Part shown: positions 62,957-64,000 of the stretch, in pieces | Layout of the letters: every line of letters starts with the position of its first letter | Numbering within the stretch: the first letter of the stretch is position 1 | Virus record (IMG/VR): IMGVR_UViG_3300034685_000168 | Span: 43,639-107,638 of that record | Origin: a virus | Direction: 5' to 3' (one strand) | Length of the DNA stretch: 64,000 nucleotides | Program-made: the position numbers and the translations under genes | The notes under the pieces: generated by a model | Database searches by the model: none | The model's input: the letters and a program-made list of their open reading frames with translations, nothing else | Told to the model about the DNA's origin: nothing

Positions 62957-64000
62957 ATGATAATGAACAATCTATTTAAAAAACTTAATGAAGAAAGTTC
63001 TCTTCCAATTAACATGTCTCTTGAAAAAGTAGAAAATCAGTTCTATGAAGCTTGGGATGGGATTATGAATTCTTGGAGAGAAATTGAATCTGATTCAGTT
63101 GAACTAGAAAAACTTGAATCGGATATTAGTGATCTTCAAGCATTTCTACATGCTATTAAAGGTGAGAAAATGGATACCGCTTCCATTAAATTCGCTAAAG
63201 CATGTAATTTCGATGTACTATTTAATGAATCAACTGTTTCTCTTCAGAGTTATATTGATGCACCAGAATCTGAAGAAACAAGAGAACAGATCCAGAATAC
63301 TATTGAAACTGGTATCGAAGCACTTCTTTATGGGACAGATTCTACTGTTAATCTTCATGCAGAAGGCGAAGCTGATAAAAAAGGTATTCTTGCTAAAGCA
63401 TGGGAAATGGTTAAGAAAATGTTTGCGGCTATTACAGAATGGCTTGGAAAAGTATTTTCTCAGAAGAAGAGATTCGAAGCTGCTGCTGATAAATACCTTG
63501 AAATATTTAAAGAAGGTAAAGTTGATTGGGCTGCTTTTGAAAAAGAAGAAGCAAATACATACCCAGCAGCAATGGTAATACCTAAATTGGATGCACAAGG
63601 TGATGCACTAATTAATTCTGTTGCAGATAAAATTAAATCTGTAGATGTTAGTCGTATTGGTGAAAATGTATTTGAAGCAGAAAAAGTTCTTGGAAATATT
63701 TCTAAAGAAATGGCTGCTCTAGGTTATGACGTTGATTATGGATCTCTAAAAGTTAGTAAGTCAGAAAAAGATAAAACTGAAAAGAAAACTTTTAAAGAAC
63801 ATGGATATTCAAGCTCTAATGTTCCTCAAATTGTTGCAAAAGTAAAAACCAATGTTGCACAACTTGGTAAGATTGAAGTAGCAGTTAAAAAAATGAATGT
63901 TACTTGTGAAGCTTTTATTAAAAATATTAAAATTGATAAAGCTGAAGGTTTTCAGAAAACTGTAAGTACAGCTCAGAAAATTGCTTCTTTTGGAAGTGCT
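62957..64000 (+). CDS. Abundant helical virion-type protein, C-terminus beyond window
   Basis: Open for 348 codons from the ATG at 62957 (after TAGGAGTATTAATTACA) to the window edge with no stop. Two other open frames inside it on either strand are shadows. Codon use is clearly richer in G and C than in neighbouring genes and like the tail sheath. The protein has an N-terminal domain (LEKVENQFYEAWDGIMNSW), then the sequence NLHAEGEADKKGILAKAW leading into amphipathic helices EMVKKMFAAITEWLGKVFSQ, then a long helical tail. That layout recurs in the 37914 and 42697 products. HAE/GE could be a maturation cleavage site, which is a guess. Probably an internal head or core protein. Confidence 0.75.
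   Translation, partial: MIMNNLFKKLNEESSLPINMSLEKVENQFYEAWDGIMNSWREIESDSVELEKLESDISDLQAFLHAIKGEKMDTASIKFAKACNFDVLFNESTVSLQSYIDAPESEETREQIQNTIETGIEALLYGTDSTVNLHAEGEADKKGILAKAWEMVKKMFAAITEWLGKVFSQKKRFEAAADKYLEIFKEGKVDWAAFEKEEANTYPAAMVIPKLDAQGDALINSVADKIKSVDVSRIGENVFEAEKVLGNISKEMAALGYDVDYGSLKVSKSEKDKTEKKTFKEHGYSSSNVPQIVAKVKTNVAQLGKIEVAVKKMNVTCEAFIKNIKIDKAEGFQKTVSTAQKIASFGSA

Noticed and set aside
63114-63598. Two genes (one on each strand) near the right edge
   Set aside because: Both lie inside the long open frame from 62957, which has a ribosome site and high-expression codon use.
62957-64000. Major capsid protein
   Set aside because: High-expression codons fit, but the sequence is all-helical with no HK97-fold features. 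I could not identify a capsid gene in this window.

Overview
The window is 64 kb of very AT-rich DNA (about a quarter G+C by eye), tightly packed with genes in a few long blocks that alternate in strand. It looks like part of the genome of a large (jumbo) contractile-tailed bacteriophage. The virion signatures are a T4-type large terminase, a GEYRHP-type prohead protease, a ClpP-like protease, a large portal protein, a contractile tail sheath with a likely tube protein, and a gp6/J-like baseplate protein. The enzyme signatures are a two-subunit type II topoisomerase, RNase HI, a family B DNA polymerase fragment, a GroEL-like chaperonin, and three fragments of a multisubunit RNA polymerase. The standard code with TAA, TAG and TGA stops fits every gene. 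I saw no tRNA, integrase or CRISPR array. The host cannot be named from this sequence.

Layout: 1-12930 (minus) holds a partial gene, a hypothetical gene, terL, a pseudo-ClpP/ClpP pair, the prohead protease and five large unrecognised, probably structural, genes. 13022-16313 (plus) holds the tail sheath, an unknown gene and a tube candidate. 16377-19043 (minus) is the portal. 19078-22053 (plus) has two unknown genes. 22112-42585 (minus) is a long block with the RNA polymerase beta N-terminal part, the beta C-terminal part, topoisomerase A and B subunits, a beta' piece (bridge helix, Zn2 site and the start of the trigger loop), small unknown genes, a GC-rich structured element (about 40500-40680) and an origin-like region (41647-42110). 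42697-44788 (plus) has a helical protein and rnhA. 44959-47133 (minus) is the fingers/palm/thumb half of a split PolB. 47239-52964 (plus) includes a gene with a textbook -1 frameshift signal, followed by the chaperonin. 53015-58639 (minus) is a baseplate-type block. 58753-64000 (plus) contains unknown genes and a partial, probably abundant, helical protein.

How it works together: terminase, portal and proteases build and fill the head, and sheath, tube and baseplate genes build the tail. The frameshifted gene sits where a tail or baseplate assembly chaperone would fit. Topoisomerase, split PolB and RNase HI serve replication. The split RNA polymerase would let the phage transcribe its own AT-rich genes, probably from the TTATATA-core motifs found about 45 bases upstream of several operons. 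Most operon ends carry near-perfect 12-17 bp inverted repeats that act as likely bidirectional terminators.

Most notable: (1) the -1 frameshift element at 50325-50414; (2) RNA polymerase beta and beta' split into unusual pieces, one of which ends just after the trigger-loop histidine; (3) five exact-period 30-bp repeats beside a near-pure AT tract with twin palindromes, a candidate origin; (4) a GC-rich structured RNA candidate; (5) a catalytically dead ClpP paralogue coupled to an intact one.
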